A stretch of DNA of 64,000 bases from Palleniella muris (GTDB taxonomy: Bacteria > Bacteroidota > Bacteroidia > Bacteroidales > Bacteroidaceae). The stretch spans positions 1 through 64,000 of the forward strand of contig NZ_SRZC01000021.1 in NCBI RefSeq assembly GCF_004792655.1. Reading direction: 5' to 3'. How positions within the stretch are numbered: the first letter of the stretch is position 1; the number at the start of each line of letters is the position of its first letter. The position numbers were made by a program, and so were the translations under genes. Below the pieces are notes generated by a model. It was not told the DNA's origin. It saw only the letters and a program-made list of their open reading frames with translations, and did not search any database. Below are positions 53,481 through 62,305 of the stretch, one piece after another.

Positions 53481-53953
53481 TTGAAAATTATCCTGAAAAC
53501 ATCATGTCTGCAAGGCTTGCGGTGGAAAAAAAACTTAGTGAGGTGTGTTTCCTTGTAAGATGTTAATTGCGTAATGATTTTATCAGGCGTGTGTGGAGGA
53601 CAGCCGCAAATAGTGTGATGATAAAGGCAAGTTTGGGACGTTTGGAAATTGTTGGTGTCATCCGGTAAAGCTTCATAAATAGTTGTGAAATCACATTTTC
53701 ATAAGAAGTGTTTCGCTGCATGCAGGATATGGGCGTGGTACAGCTGAAATAGATGAATTATAATGTATTGTACATGTTTGGCAGACCAACATAGAAAATT
53801 AGAAAACCCACATCGTTTTTAACGAAAATATTCGCATGAAAATAAATTTACAAGAGGAAAACAGAAAAATCGTCTGAATTTTATGGTTTTAGTAATGTGT
53901 TGTTAATCAGTGGAATAATGGACATGATGATTCGCCTGTTATGCTTTTTTGCT

Positions 53954-54038
53954 GCAACAAGTATCAGTTTACAGTATAAAAGGTATCGGTTTGCGGTGCA
54001 AAAGCTATTGAATCGCATTGCCAAAGCTATTGAATTGT
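53954..54038. repeat. 22-bp-period array, copy D (diverged)
   Basis: Four 19-nt units start at 53954, 53976, 53998 and 54020, exactly 22 bp apart (gcaacaagtatcagtttac, ataaaaggtatcggtttgc, gcaaaagctattgaatcgc, gccaaagctattgaattgt). The flanking blocks of copies A-C are not recognisable. It lies in the ~1-kb gap 53481-54468 between divergent genes. I see no gene in the rest of that gap. Confidence 0.7.
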
Positions 54039-54357
54039 GGTGTCTGTCCTTATCTTTTGCATTATTTTCACTAAGAAACAGGGTGGGAAACACATATATT
54101 TCACATTCCAAAGCGTGTTTTCCCACTTTTTGAGATGGAATGATTAGAAAACTCAAGAGTTTCCGTTGTCAAAATTTTTCACAGCCTTTAACAAGCCCAT
54201 GCCATAGTGAGAACTGCTTTGTGGAGAAAATGTTGCCTGCAGAAAAGACTGGTGGGGATGTTGACATACTTGCGTAATAATTCTGAAAAACGGACAAATA
54301 TCAATAAAGATAGGAAAATATATGCCGCACATTGCCATGTTTTCGGAATTTTATTTG

Positions 54358-54365
54358 TACCTTTG
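54358..54365 (+). promoter_or_regulatory. -7 box of the protease gene
   Basis: TACCTTTG, about 105 nt before the lipoprotein start at 54469. The -33 box is not at ideal spacing. Confidence 0.45.
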
Positions 54366-54468
54366 TCCGTAGCATTGCAGCCGTTGTTGGCTTCCATGGC
54401 GGCATGATGCCTGGTCAAGAATGAGGTTTTTTGAACGTGTAACCATAAAAACGAGGATAAAAAGGGTT

Positions 54469-55545
54469 ATGAAAAACAAATGTCTGTGGATAGTATGCGT
54501 CTGCACAATGCTGCTGTCCGTCTCTTGTGTCAACAAGGCGGAGGGCGACATTGAGGCTGAGACCGCTTCGGGCGTTGTGCTTGTGCAGAATGAGAGTTTC
54601 TACGAAGTGGAACTGTCAAACGGCGTGTCCTTGTATTTCTCCGGCTTTGATGACAACGGCGAGCTTAGAGGGCTTGCCACCGAAAAGGACTCTGTGGATG
54701 TGACCACCTCCTACGGCACAGGCTTCTTTGTCTCTCAGGAAGGGGAGATTGTGACGAACACTCATGTCGTGTCCAATATGGTTGCGGACAAGGATGTCAA
54801 CAAGTCGGTTGACAAAGTGCTGAAAGCGTTGAAGATGATGTTGGCTGCCAAGTACTATGAGCTTGACGGAAAACTTAATCAGGCAGAGCAATATTATCTG
54901 TTTGCCAACCGTAGCAGGTCGGTGAGTTATGAGGAGTTCTACCGTGTGAAAGCTGTCCGCGATGCCATAAAGGCGCAGCGTGACGAGGTAGGGGAATACT
55001 ACAATTCCATTGACAGGATACGCGCCAACGATTCGGAGATAAAGTACCATAACCGGATAAGCATTGCTTACAACAATACTCACGTGAAAGGCCCGAAGGA
55101 TTTTGTGCCGTGTGTTGTCCGGAAGACTGACGCCGAGCATGATTTGGCGGTCATCCAGCTGAAATCAAAGGTCACTCCCGAGGACAAATATATCTTTGAA
55201 GTGCCGGAGGAAGACCCGCTTCTGACTTATTCACTTATGGACAAGGCGGCAAAGGAAATCCGTGATGACAAGAACAGCCGCCTGTTCATGACGAGTTTCA
55301 ATCTCGGCCCGGCGCTTGCCATAACGAAGGACGGGGTGAGGTCGCAGTTCAACACCGGCACGATAAGCCAAAGGACAGGCGACCGCCTTATGTATTCCAT
55401 TCCTGCTCTTCCCGGCAGCAGTGGTTCTCCTGTTGTCAACCATGCGGGCGAGCTTGTGGCAGTCAATTATGCCGGTCTGAATGGCACACAGAGTTTCAAC
55501 TACGGCGTGCGTGTGAAGCATCTCCGTAATTTGCTTGGCAAGTGA
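54469..55545 (+). CDS. trypsin-like serine protease lipoprotein
   Basis: 358 residues from MKNKCLWIVCVCTMLLSVSC at 54469, with lipobox cysteine C20. The upstream ATG at 54421 would put charged residues before the signal peptide. The chymotrypsin-fold triad is visible: H99 in VTNTHVVS, D225 in AEHDLAVIQL and S318 in LPGSSGSPVV. A long charged helical insertion (~105-200, KSVDKVLKALKMMLAAKYYE) separates His and Asp, much larger than in DegP-like proteases, and no PDZ domain follows. It is probably an envelope protease with a regulatory coiled-coil insertion. The stop overlaps the recG frame. Confidence 0.75.
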   Translation: MKNKCLWIVCVCTMLLSVSCVNKAEGDIEAETASGVVLVQNESFYEVELSNGVSLYFSGFDDNGELRGLATEKDSVDVTTSYGTGFFVSQEGEIVTNTHVVSNMVADKDVNKSVDKVLKALKMMLAAKYYELDGKLNQAEQYYLFANRSRSVSYEEFYRVKAVRDAIKAQRDEVGEYYNSIDRIRANDSEIKYHNRISIAYNNTHVKGPKDFVPCVVRKTDAEHDLAVIQLKSKVTPEDKYIFEVPEEDPLLTYSLMDKAAKEIRDDKNSRLFMTSFNLGPALAITKDGVRSQFNTGTISQRTGDRLMYSIPALPGSSGSPVVNHAGELVAVNYAGLNGTQSFNYGVRVKHLRNLLGK

Positions 55546-57790
55546 GCAACATACTGAGAGCCGCCTGTTCTTCAATTTGTTGAAAAATTGCAGCAAGTGG
55601 CTGCAAAATTATCTGGCGAAAACATTTGAACAGACATTTTTCACACATAAAACAATTGCGACTATCGATTTTCTCGGACAAGACATAAAGTACCTTGCAG
55701 GAGTAGGGCCGAAGAAGAAAGACATACTGAGTAAGGAACTCGGCATTGAGACTTTCGGCGACTTACTTGAATACTATCCATATAAATATGTGGACAGAAG
55801 CCATGTCTATGCCATAAGGAACATGGATGGTGAGATGCCTTACGTGCAGATAAAGGGCACTATACGATCCTGGGAAGTCTATGACACGGGCAGACGACAG
55901 AAACGATATGTCGCACATTTCTCCGACGGCACGGGATTCGTCGACCTTGTATGGTTTCGTAATGGCGAATATGCACACAAAAATTACCGTCTCGGCGTGG
56001 AATACATTGTCTTCGGCAAACCTACAATCTACCAAGGGCGATACCAGTTCTCTCATCCTGACATCGATGAGGCTGACACTCTTGTCCTTAGCGAAATGGG
56101 TTTGCAGCCGCATTATGTGACAACGGAGCGCATGAAGAATGCCGGTCTTACCTCGCGTGGTGTGGAACGCCTGCAGAAAGCCTTGCTTGCCAAAATGCCG
56201 GAGATAGGGGAGACACTCCCGACATATATCACTGAGCCCAATCATCTCATTTCGAGAGACCAAGCGCTGCGGTGGATTCACTATCCCCATAACAATAACG
56301 AGATGCGCAAGGCTCAGGAACGGCTGAAGTTTGAGGAACTGTTCTATGTGCAGCTCAACATCATGCGCTATGTCGGTGACCGCAGGAAGCGATACCTCGG
56401 ATGCCGTTTCACCAAGGCAGGCGAGCCGCTCCGCTATTTCTATGACAACAACCTGAAATTCGATTTGACAGGTGCGCAGAAGCGTGTGGTAAAGGAAATC
56501 CATGCCGACATGTGCTCCGGACGGCAGATGAACCGCCTTCTGCAGGGCGATGTAGGTTCCGGAAAGACATTGGTGGCATTGCTGACGATGCTCATTGCTG
56601 TCGGCAACGGCTATCAGGCGGTTATCATGGCACCTACGGAAATCCTTGCAGAGCAGCATCTGGAGACCATACGGCACTTTCTTTCGGGCATGTCCGTCAG
56701 GGTGGAACTGCTTACCGGTATTGTGAAAGGCAAGCGACGCAAGGAGGTGCTTGAAGGAATCGCCACGGGAGAAGTAGACATTGTCGTGGGCACACATGCC
56801 GTTATCGAGGACACTGTGGTGTTCCGCCGTCTGGGACTTGCCGTTATTGACGAGCAGCACCGTTTCGGTGTGGCACAGCGTGCGAAGCTGTGGGCGAAGG
56901 CTCCCGGTGCTTCTGCAGGCGCGCAGGCTTCTGTCGGAATTGTCCCCCACATACTTGTCATGACCGCCACGCCTATCCCTCGCACGCTTGCAATGACCCT
57001 TTATGGCGACCTTGATGTGTCCGTTATCGACGAACTGCCACCTGGACGCAAGCCTGTGCATACGGTGCATAGGTACGACAACCAGCTTGTGGCACTCTAT
57101 CAGAGCATCCGCCAACAGATACAGCTCGGCAGGCAGGTGTACATCGTTTATCCTCTGATTAAGGAAAGTGAGAAGATGGACTTGCAGGATCTTGAACAAG
57201 GCTATGAGAAACTTTGCCATATATTCCCCGATATGAGTATAAGCAAGGTTCATGGAAAGCTGAAACCTGCCGAGAAAGAGGAGGAAATGCAACGCTTTGT
57301 CAAGGGTGAGACGCAGATACTTGTGGCGACAACCGTCATAGAAGTGGGCGTAAACGTTCCCAATGCCTCCGTGATGGTCATCATGGAAGCCCAGCGTTTC
57401 GGCCTGTCGCAGCTTCATCAGTTGCGCGGGCGTGTCGGACGAGGTGCCGACCAGTCGTATTGCATCCTTGTCTCCGGCAACAAACTTACGAAGGAGACAC
57501 GCATGAGGCTTGACATAATGTGTGAGACGAACGACGGTTTCAAGATAGCCGAGGCAGACTTGAAGCTCCGCGGGCCGGGCGATTTGGAAGGCACGCAGCA
57601 GTCGGGTATGGCATTTGACCTGAAAATCGCAAACATCGCACGTGACGGACAACTTGTGCAGCTTGCGCGTGACATGGCACAGCAGGTGCTTGACAATGAT
57701 CCCGAATGCAACAAACCTGAGTATGCCGTCCTGTGGCAACGCCTGTATGAACTGCGCAAGACTAACATCAACTGGGGAGCAATCTCGTGA
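55535..57790 (+). CDS. recG: ATP-dependent DNA helicase RecG
   Basis: 751 residues from the TTG at 55535, which overlaps the protease stop by 11 nt. TTG codons at 55577 and 55580 would give about 737 residues, closer to family length. There is no ATG before the conserved IDFLGQDIKYLAGVGPKKKD. It has a wedge/OB domain, then SF2 helicase motifs: LLQGDVGSGKTLVAL (Walker A), DEQH in VIDEQHRFG, MTATPIPRT and QLRGRVGRGADQSYC. It unwinds branched DNA and remodels stalled forks. The non-ATG start and overlap suggest coupling to the protease. Confidence 0.92.
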   Translation: MASEQHTESRLFFNLLKNCSKWLQNYLAKTFEQTFFTHKTIATIDFLGQDIKYLAGVGPKKKDILSKELGIETFGDLLEYYPYKYVDRSHVYAIRNMDGEMPYVQIKGTIRSWEVYDTGRRQKRYVAHFSDGTGFVDLVWFRNGEYAHKNYRLGVEYIVFGKPTIYQGRYQFSHPDIDEADTLVLSEMGLQPHYVTTERMKNAGLTSRGVERLQKALLAKMPEIGETLPTYITEPNHLISRDQALRWIHYPHNNNEMRKAQERLKFEELFYVQLNIMRYVGDRRKRYLGCRFTKAGEPLRYFYDNNLKFDLTGAQKRVVKEIHADMCSGRQMNRLLQGDVGSGKTLVALLTMLIAVGNGYQAVIMAPTEILAEQHLETIRHFLSGMSVRVELLTGIVKGKRRKEVLEGIATGEVDIVVGTHAVIEDTVVFRRLGLAVIDEQHRFGVAQRAKLWAKAPGASAGAQASVGIVPHILVMTATPIPRTLAMTLYGDLDVSVIDELPPGRKPVHTVHRYDNQLVALYQSIRQQIQLGRQVYIVYPLIKESEKMDLQDLEQGYEKLCHIFPDMSISKVHGKLKPAEKEEEMQRFVKGETQILVATTVIEVGVNVPNASVMVIMEAQRFGLSQLHQLRGRVGRGADQSYCILVSGNKLTKETRMRLDIMCETNDGFKIAEADLKLRGPGDLEGTQQSGMAFDLKIANIARDGQLVQLARDMAQQVLDNDPECNKPEYAVLWQRLYELRKTNINWGAIS

Positions 57791-57847
57791 TTGATGCCTC
57801 TAAGTGAAAGAGTGGTGAAAGCACTTGGATTAAAACAGTATTAAGTT

Positions 57848-58336
57848 GTGAATATTAAAGCATACATATTACTTAGTTGTTACAGCCTTTTGTTTCTTGG
57901 ATGCTCCGCGCGTAGCTCAAGCGGCAATGATTTGGTTGCGGTAGCTGCCCAACAACACGAACAAGGTGATAGTATCTTTATTGAGCTGTCGGCGGAAGTG
58001 TTGGACTCTCCTGTTGATACGCTTATTTCAGTAACGATAGCCAATAAGGCAAAGAGTTCAACTGTCTCGTTAGAGAGTGGGCGGCGAGTGGAAAAGAAGA
58101 CAAATGGAAGATGGGTTGTGTGTAAGCATCTTTCGAAGACAAAAGAGGGTTATCTCTTTGCTGCCACTCTATTGGCTGTGAATATTGTGCCTGGTGGGCA
58201 TTGGATTATGAACCAACCATTACGGAGCCGGTATTATGCTAAGGAATTAACATCGGGTGAATATAGGCTCGGCGTAGAGGTTGGAATTGATGGTAAGGAG
58301 AAGCGGTATGTGTACTCTCCTTTTACGGTTCGATGA
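57848..58336 (+). CDS. small lipoprotein with Ig-like domain
   Basis: 162 residues starting with GTG at 57848 (NIKAYILLSCYSLLFLGC...), lipobox LFLGC with C19. The mature part is mostly beta (DTLISVTIANKAKSSTVSLE, GEYRLGVEVGIDGKEKRYVY), resembling small bacterial immunoglobulin-like domains. Function unknown. It is more AT-rich than recG upstream. A strong hairpin terminator follows at once, and the mobile element begins about 350 nt later. Confidence 0.6.
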   Translation: MNIKAYILLSCYSLLFLGCSARSSSGNDLVAVAAQQHEQGDSIFIELSAEVLDSPVDTLISVTIANKAKSSTVSLESGRRVEKKTNGRWVVCKHLSKTKEGYLFAATLLAVNIVPGGHWIMNQPLRSRYYAKELTSGEYRLGVEVGIDGKEKRYVYSPFTVR

Positions 58337-58338
58337 TA

Positions 58339-58372
58339 AAAAGTGATGGGATTTTTGCTTCCCATCACTTTT
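58339..58372 (+). terminator. terminator after the small lipoprotein gene
   Basis: aaaagtgatggga (58339-58351) and tcccatcactttt (58360-58372) form a perfect 13-bp stem with an 8-nt loop. The stretch from here to 58688 holds no gene. It may contain the left end of the mobile element, but no attachment site could be recognised. Confidence 0.8.
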
Positions 58373-58688
58373 AAAATATTTCATCCAAAGTGTGATGTGT
58401 ATTCACACACCGAATGCTTCATGTTTTTTCTCCGAAGCACTCCTGAAATCTGTGTGGAAAAGCGGTGAAAATAAGGTTTGCGATGCGAGGATGGAAAAAA
58501 TGCGCTTTTATATAAAAAGAACGCCTAAAAAGGCAAAAAATAGCGAAATAGAGCATTTGTTTTGAGTTTCAAGTGGTTGTGGCAGTCGTTGGCTTTAGTT
58601 GGCAGTGACAAGGAAATGAGGAAAAAGCAGATTAGAGAAGTAGAAACGCTTTCAAATCATTACCCAATGGAAACGCCCTAATAAGCAT

Positions 58689-58766
58689 TTTTAACGGTGC
58701 CGGTTAAATCTTCTCCATTCTGCGTAGGTTTCAATTTTGCCATGCAGCTCTCATAGTTTAATTTTG
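58689..58766 (+). promoter_or_regulatory. promoter and shared upstream box of the integrase gene
   Basis: TTTG (58736-58739), 19 nt, TAATTTTG (58759-58766) form a consensus promoter. The 51 nt ending at the -33 box (58689-58739) align without gaps to 60663-60713 with 44 identities, including cttctccattctgcgtaggt plus 2 nt unchanged. The box probably binds an element-encoded regulator. Confidence 0.7.
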
Positions 58767-58790
58767 CACCGAACAAAAAAGTAAGGAATT

Positions 58791-60014
58791 ATGAGATGCA
58801 CTTTCAAGACAGTCTTCTATGTAAATGGAAGCAAGGAGAGAAAAGGTATTGTCCCTATTATGGGGCGAGTGACAATCAACGGAACTATCGCACAGTTCAG
58901 TTGCAAGCAGAACGTTACCAAGGCTATCTGGGATGCCAAGGGCAACAGAGCCATAGGTAAGAGTAAGGAAGCCAAGGAGGTGAACTTCGTGCTTGACAAC
59001 ATCAAGGCGCAAATCGCCAAGCATTACCAACGTCTTTCCGACCGTGAGGCGTTCGTTACCGCTGAAATGGTGAGAAATGCCTACCAAGGCATTGGCACGG
59101 AGTACGAGACTTTGCTCAGAGCTTTTGACAAGGAGAACGCCGCCTTTGCAAAGCGTGTCGGCAAGGACAGGGCAAAGACTACTTACAACAAGTATCTAAC
59201 GGTGAGAAAGTATGTTGCCGAGTTCATCAAGTATCAGTACAAGCGCAGCGACATGTCCATGAATGAGCTTACCGAGGAGTTCATTCGTGACTATTGTCTG
59301 TACTTGAAGAATGTGGTAGGACTTGCGCAGTCCTCCATTTGGATTTACTCCATTCCGCTGAAACATATCGTTACGACCGCACACTACAATGGCAAGATAC
59401 CGAGAAATCCATTTGCCATGTACCATGTTGACCCAGACCACAAGAAACGTGAGTTCTTGACATTGGACGAGCTAACCGCCATGACTGAGATAAAGTTGGA
59501 AGACCCAAACATGGCTTTTGCGAGAGACCTTTTCATTTTTGGTTGTTGGACAGGTATCTCTTTCATAGACATCAAGAACTTGACGGAGGACAACATCTGT
59601 ATAGTTAATGGTGCTCCTTGGATTGTGTCGAAGCGTCAGAAGACAGGTGTACCATTCCAAATCAAGCTGATGGATATACCTATACAGATTATTGAGAGAT
59701 ACAAATCATTCAGAAAAGACTGTCACTTATTCCATATTGGTGACCATGGAACTATCAATAAGCATATCAAGCGAGTTGCTGCAATGTGTGGTATCAAAAA
59801 GCAAGTTTCGTTCCACGTATCTCGTCATAGTTGGGCAGTTTTAGCCTTGGAGTATGGTATGCCGATAGAGAGCGTGAGCAAGATTCTCGGTCACACGAAC
59901 ATCACCACGACACAGATATACGCCAAGGTGACAAGTAACAAACTTGACCATGACATATCTGTTTTTGAAAGTCGAATCAAGGGGCATTTGCCTGTAATAG
60001 GAGGAATGGTATGA
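58791..60014 (+). CDS. tyrosine recombinase/integrase of the mobilizable element
   Basis: 407 residues. N-terminal arm-type DNA-binding segment (~1-100), a SAM-like core-binding domain (~120-215), then the catalytic domain. Catalytic residues seen: K in KRQKTG, H342 and R345 in HVSRHSWA, H368 in LGHT and nucleophile Y377 in QIYAKV. The first catalytic arginine is replaced: the motif reads WTGISFIDI with S257, as described for the CTnDOT integrase group. It catalyses integration and excision. Its stop overlaps the next ATG (ATGA at 60011). Confidence 0.92.
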   Translation: MRCTFKTVFYVNGSKERKGIVPIMGRVTINGTIAQFSCKQNVTKAIWDAKGNRAIGKSKEAKEVNFVLDNIKAQIAKHYQRLSDREAFVTAEMVRNAYQGIGTEYETLLRAFDKENAAFAKRVGKDRAKTTYNKYLTVRKYVAEFIKYQYKRSDMSMNELTEEFIRDYCLYLKNVVGLAQSSIWIYSIPLKHIVTTAHYNGKIPRNPFAMYHVDPDHKKREFLTLDELTAMTEIKLEDPNMAFARDLFIFGCWTGISFIDIKNLTEDNICIVNGAPWIVSKRQKTGVPFQIKLMDIPIQIIERYKSFRKDCHLFHIGDHGTINKHIKRVAAMCGIKKQVSFHVSRHSWAVLALEYGMPIESVSKILGHTNITTTQIYAKVTSNKLDHDISVFESRIKGHLPVIGGMV

Positions 60015-60382
60015 AAAGGACAATTATCACTATGGACGGAAATGGGACACTTTCCATTCCGTCCAACTTAGAGAACTTGTGGATGGGTGAAGGCGAGTTG
60101 GTGAATATATTTCATGCCACAGCTCCCAAACTCAACTCTGTGATACGAGCCATATATAAGGAAGGTATGCTGTCTATGTCAGAAGTCCAACGCAAGGACG
60201 AAACTTCAGTTGGTGATTGGCAAACGCTGTATAGTTTTCCTATGATAGTTGCCATTTGCTTTCGTCTCCACTCTTTTGGTACAGCACAACTTCGTGATGC
60301 AATCCTCAAGAGATTGTACGGAGCAAAAGAGAAAAGTACCATAATCCTACAACTCTATGGAGGTACAAACACCTTTAGCTAA
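60011..60382 (+). CDS. small element protein, translationally coupled to the integrase
   Basis: 123 residues. It begins MKRTIITMDGNGTLSIPSNL. The middle part LYSFPMIVAICFRLHSFGTA with QLRDAILKRLYG resembles the conserved core of RhuM-like or small Bacteroidetes element proteins (YGLEMIIAIAFRV type), which often follow integrases. A regulatory or excision role is a guess. It overlaps the integrase stop by 4 nt. The stop codon lies within the first copy of a 23-bp tandem duplication. Confidence 0.5.
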   Translation: MKRTIITMDGNGTLSIPSNLENLWMGEGELVNIFHATAPKLNSVIRAIYKEGMLSMSEVQRKDETSVGDWQTLYSFPMIVAICFRLHSFGTAQLRDAILKRLYGAKEKSTIILQLYGGTNTFS

Positions 60383-60422
60383 ATATGATTGAATACTTGA
60401 GCTAAATATGATTGAATACTTG
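60377..60422. repeat. perfect tandem duplication of 23 bp
   Basis: The 23 nt at 60377-60399 (starting agctaaatatgattgaatac) are repeated exactly at 60400-60422. The first copy contains the stop codon of the small protein. Confidence 0.9.
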
Positions 60423-60499
60423 GCAGTTTAGTGAAGTGCTGTCGTACTGATTCATTGTCGTATCGAGAAGTGTTGTCGTGAGAAAAAGCAGAACTTTTG

Positions 60500-60550
60500 A
60501 TGTCATACGTTTTATATGTTTATCGTATGACATGTAAAACGTATGACATG
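60500..60550. repeat. iteron-like cgtatgacat repeats
   Basis: cgtatgacatg occurs at 60524-60534 and 60540-60550, and its inverted form atgtcatacg at 60500-60509. The outer pair is a 15-bp perfect inverted repeat (taaaacgtatgacat). It sits between the integrase pair and the helicase gene. It could be an origin, an excision-factor site or an operator. Confidence 0.6.
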
Positions 60551-60569
60551 CAGGAATACATTTTTGTTC

Positions 60570-60613
60570 ATCCCGAGGAACGGTTTCTTTGTAAGCCTTT
60601 CTTCGGGATTTTT
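60570..60613 (+). terminator. hairpin with T-run upstream of the helicase promoter
   Basis: atcccgag and cttcgggat pair (one G-U) around a ~23-nt loop, followed by T residues. It probably ends transcription from the integrase side. Confidence 0.5.
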
Positions 60614-60662
60614 CGTTTTACCTTATCCCCAAAAGCTACATCAAACACCTTGATTTCCTATC

Positions 60663-60740
60663 TTTTAACACTGTCGGTTCAAACTTCTCCATTCTGCGTA
60701 GGTTTGAGTTTTGTATTTTGATTTTCCGCCATTACCTTTG
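60663..60740 (+). promoter_or_regulatory. promoter and shared upstream box of the helicase gene
   Basis: TTTG (60710-60713), 19 nt, TACCTTTG (60733-60740). The box at 60663-60713 matches 58689-58739 at 44 of 51 positions and sits at the same distance from the -7 box, so both genes likely share one regulator. Confidence 0.7.
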
Positions 60741-60775
60741 CAACTTTAATTTTTATAAGTTACAAAGGAGAATTT

Positions 60776-62032
60776 ATGAACATGACAAATGACAACAAAC
60801 TGCCAGTTGAAGTTGCTACCATGCAGCCACAGGCACCACCTCCACCAAACGAGGTGTTCATCCGTGTTGGCACAACCTTATACAAGGTGGTTGACCAACC
60901 TACTATCAATGGAGGAAAGGTAAGAAAGCGCATCCCTTGGAACATGGAAACCTTGCGTCAGGACTACGGCAAGGAGTTCATCAAGTACGTCCACAAGTAT
61001 GACGGATTCTGTACCGTTCCCGAACATGTGAACCACCGCACGGTGATAGACGGTTTTCTCAATCTCTACGAGCCGATAAGCCACAAGCCAATGCAAGGGG
61101 ATTTTCCGAACATCAAAAAGTTGGTAAGGCATATCTTCGGTGAGCAATACGAGCTTGGCATGGACTATCTGCAACTGCTCTATCTCAGACCAGTGCAGAA
61201 ACTTCCCATCCTGTTGCTTGTATCAGAGGAGAGGAACACAGGAAAGACCACGTTCTTGAACTTTCTCAAAGCATTGTTCCAAGACAACGTAACGTTCAAT
61301 ACCAACGAGGACTTCCGCAGTCAGTTCAATGCAGATTGGGCTGGCAAACTGCTCATTGTCGTGGACGAGGTGCTACTCAGTCGCAGGGAGGATTCCGAGC
61401 GTTTGAAGAACCTCAGCACCACACTATCCTACAAGGTTGAAGCCAAGGGCAAGGACAGAAACGAGATTTCTTTCTTTGCCAAGTTTGTGCTGTGCTCCAA
61501 CAACGAATCCCTGCCTGTCATCATTGACGAGGGAGAGACCCGATATTGGGTGAGAAAGATTTCATCGCTGCAATCGGACGATACCGACTTCTTGCGTAAA
61601 CTGATTGCTGAGATACCTGCTTTCCTGTTCCATCTGCAAGGCAGAACGCTGTCAACACAGCAGAAGAGCCGAATGTGGTTCGCCCCCGAACAGATTGCGA
61701 CTGATGCTTTGCGGAGAATCATCCGCTGCAACCGCAACAGACTTGAGGTGGAACTATCGGAGTTGTTTCTTGAAATTATGGAGAACACCCAGACAGATAG
61801 CTTGCAGTTCTGCCTCAATGATGCCCTTTCCTTGTTGCAGTGCAACCACGTGAAAGCGGAGAAGCACCTTGTGCGAAAGATAGTGCAGGACTGTTGGAAG
61901 CTGCAACCTGCACTAAACGGTCTCACATACACTACATACGAGTATAACTACAACAATGGTTGCCAATATTTACCCATCAAACGTGTGGGCAGGTTCTATA
62001 CCATAACGAGAGACAAATTAAACGGCAAATAA
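60776..62032 (+). CDS. SF3-type primase-helicase family ATPase of the element
   Basis: 418 residues. A proline-rich N-terminus (MQPQAPPPPNE) precedes the helicase core: Walker A SEERNTGKTTFLN (G156, K157, T158), Walker B LLIVVDEVLL, sensor LCSNNESLPV and an arginine-finger-like RYWVRKI. This matches primase-helicase proteins of Bacteroidetes mobilizable elements and phages. It would unwind DNA at the element's replication origin and work with the primase encoded 273 nt downstream. It is driven by the shared-box promoter. Confidence 0.82.
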   Translation: MNMTNDNKLPVEVATMQPQAPPPPNEVFIRVGTTLYKVVDQPTINGGKVRKRIPWNMETLRQDYGKEFIKYVHKYDGFCTVPEHVNHRTVIDGFLNLYEPISHKPMQGDFPNIKKLVRHIFGEQYELGMDYLQLLYLRPVQKLPILLLVSEERNTGKTTFLNFLKALFQDNVTFNTNEDFRSQFNADWAGKLLIVVDEVLLSRREDSERLKNLSTTLSYKVEAKGKDRNEISFFAKFVLCSNNESLPVIIDEGETRYWVRKISSLQSDDTDFLRKLIAEIPAFLFHLQGRTLSTQQKSRMWFAPEQIATDALRRIIRCNRNRLEVELSELFLEIMENTQTDSLQFCLNDALSLLQCNHVKAEKHLVRKIVQDCWKLQPALNGLTYTTYEYNYNNGCQYLPIKRVGRFYTITRDKLNGK

Positions 62033-62305
62033 TTTGATGAATTGTTGAATATGATAAAATAAGTGTTGAATATCAGATATTTATGGTTCTACATATTCTC
62101 AACATAATACTCAACAAAAGAATGGGACTGATGAAAAGAGAAAACATGATGGTTCTCCCTATCTTTCTCTTTTGCCTCGTAATTTGTTGTGACGAGGAAT
62201 TTGTTGAGAGTTTGTTGTAATGCTAATTTGTTGGTTCTCACAAGGTTATTCTTTATTTTCAACAGCTCATCAAAAATACATTCACCACTTAATCCACTGT
62301 AAGAT
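62033..62305. other. gap between helicase and primase, no recognised feature
   Basis: 273 bp, AT-rich. It contains gtgttgaatat near-repeats around 62044 and 62062 and several ttgttg runs but no clear promoter, hairpin or reading frame. Confidence 0.4.

Noticed and set aside
53446-54357. possible genes in the gap between the FtsZ-like gene and the protease
   Set aside because: Only short frames with low-complexity translations were found. Nothing is supported beyond the 22-bp array and promoter boxes.
55763-57739. 658-residue open frame antisense to recG
   Set aside because: It is an exact shadow of recG on the other strand. RecG has all helicase motifs, and the antisense product has no recognisable domain, promoter or start context.
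58373-58688. tRNA gene or attachment site at the left end of the mobile element
   Set aside because: No cloverleaf, no CCA end and no direct-repeat partner could be found by eye.
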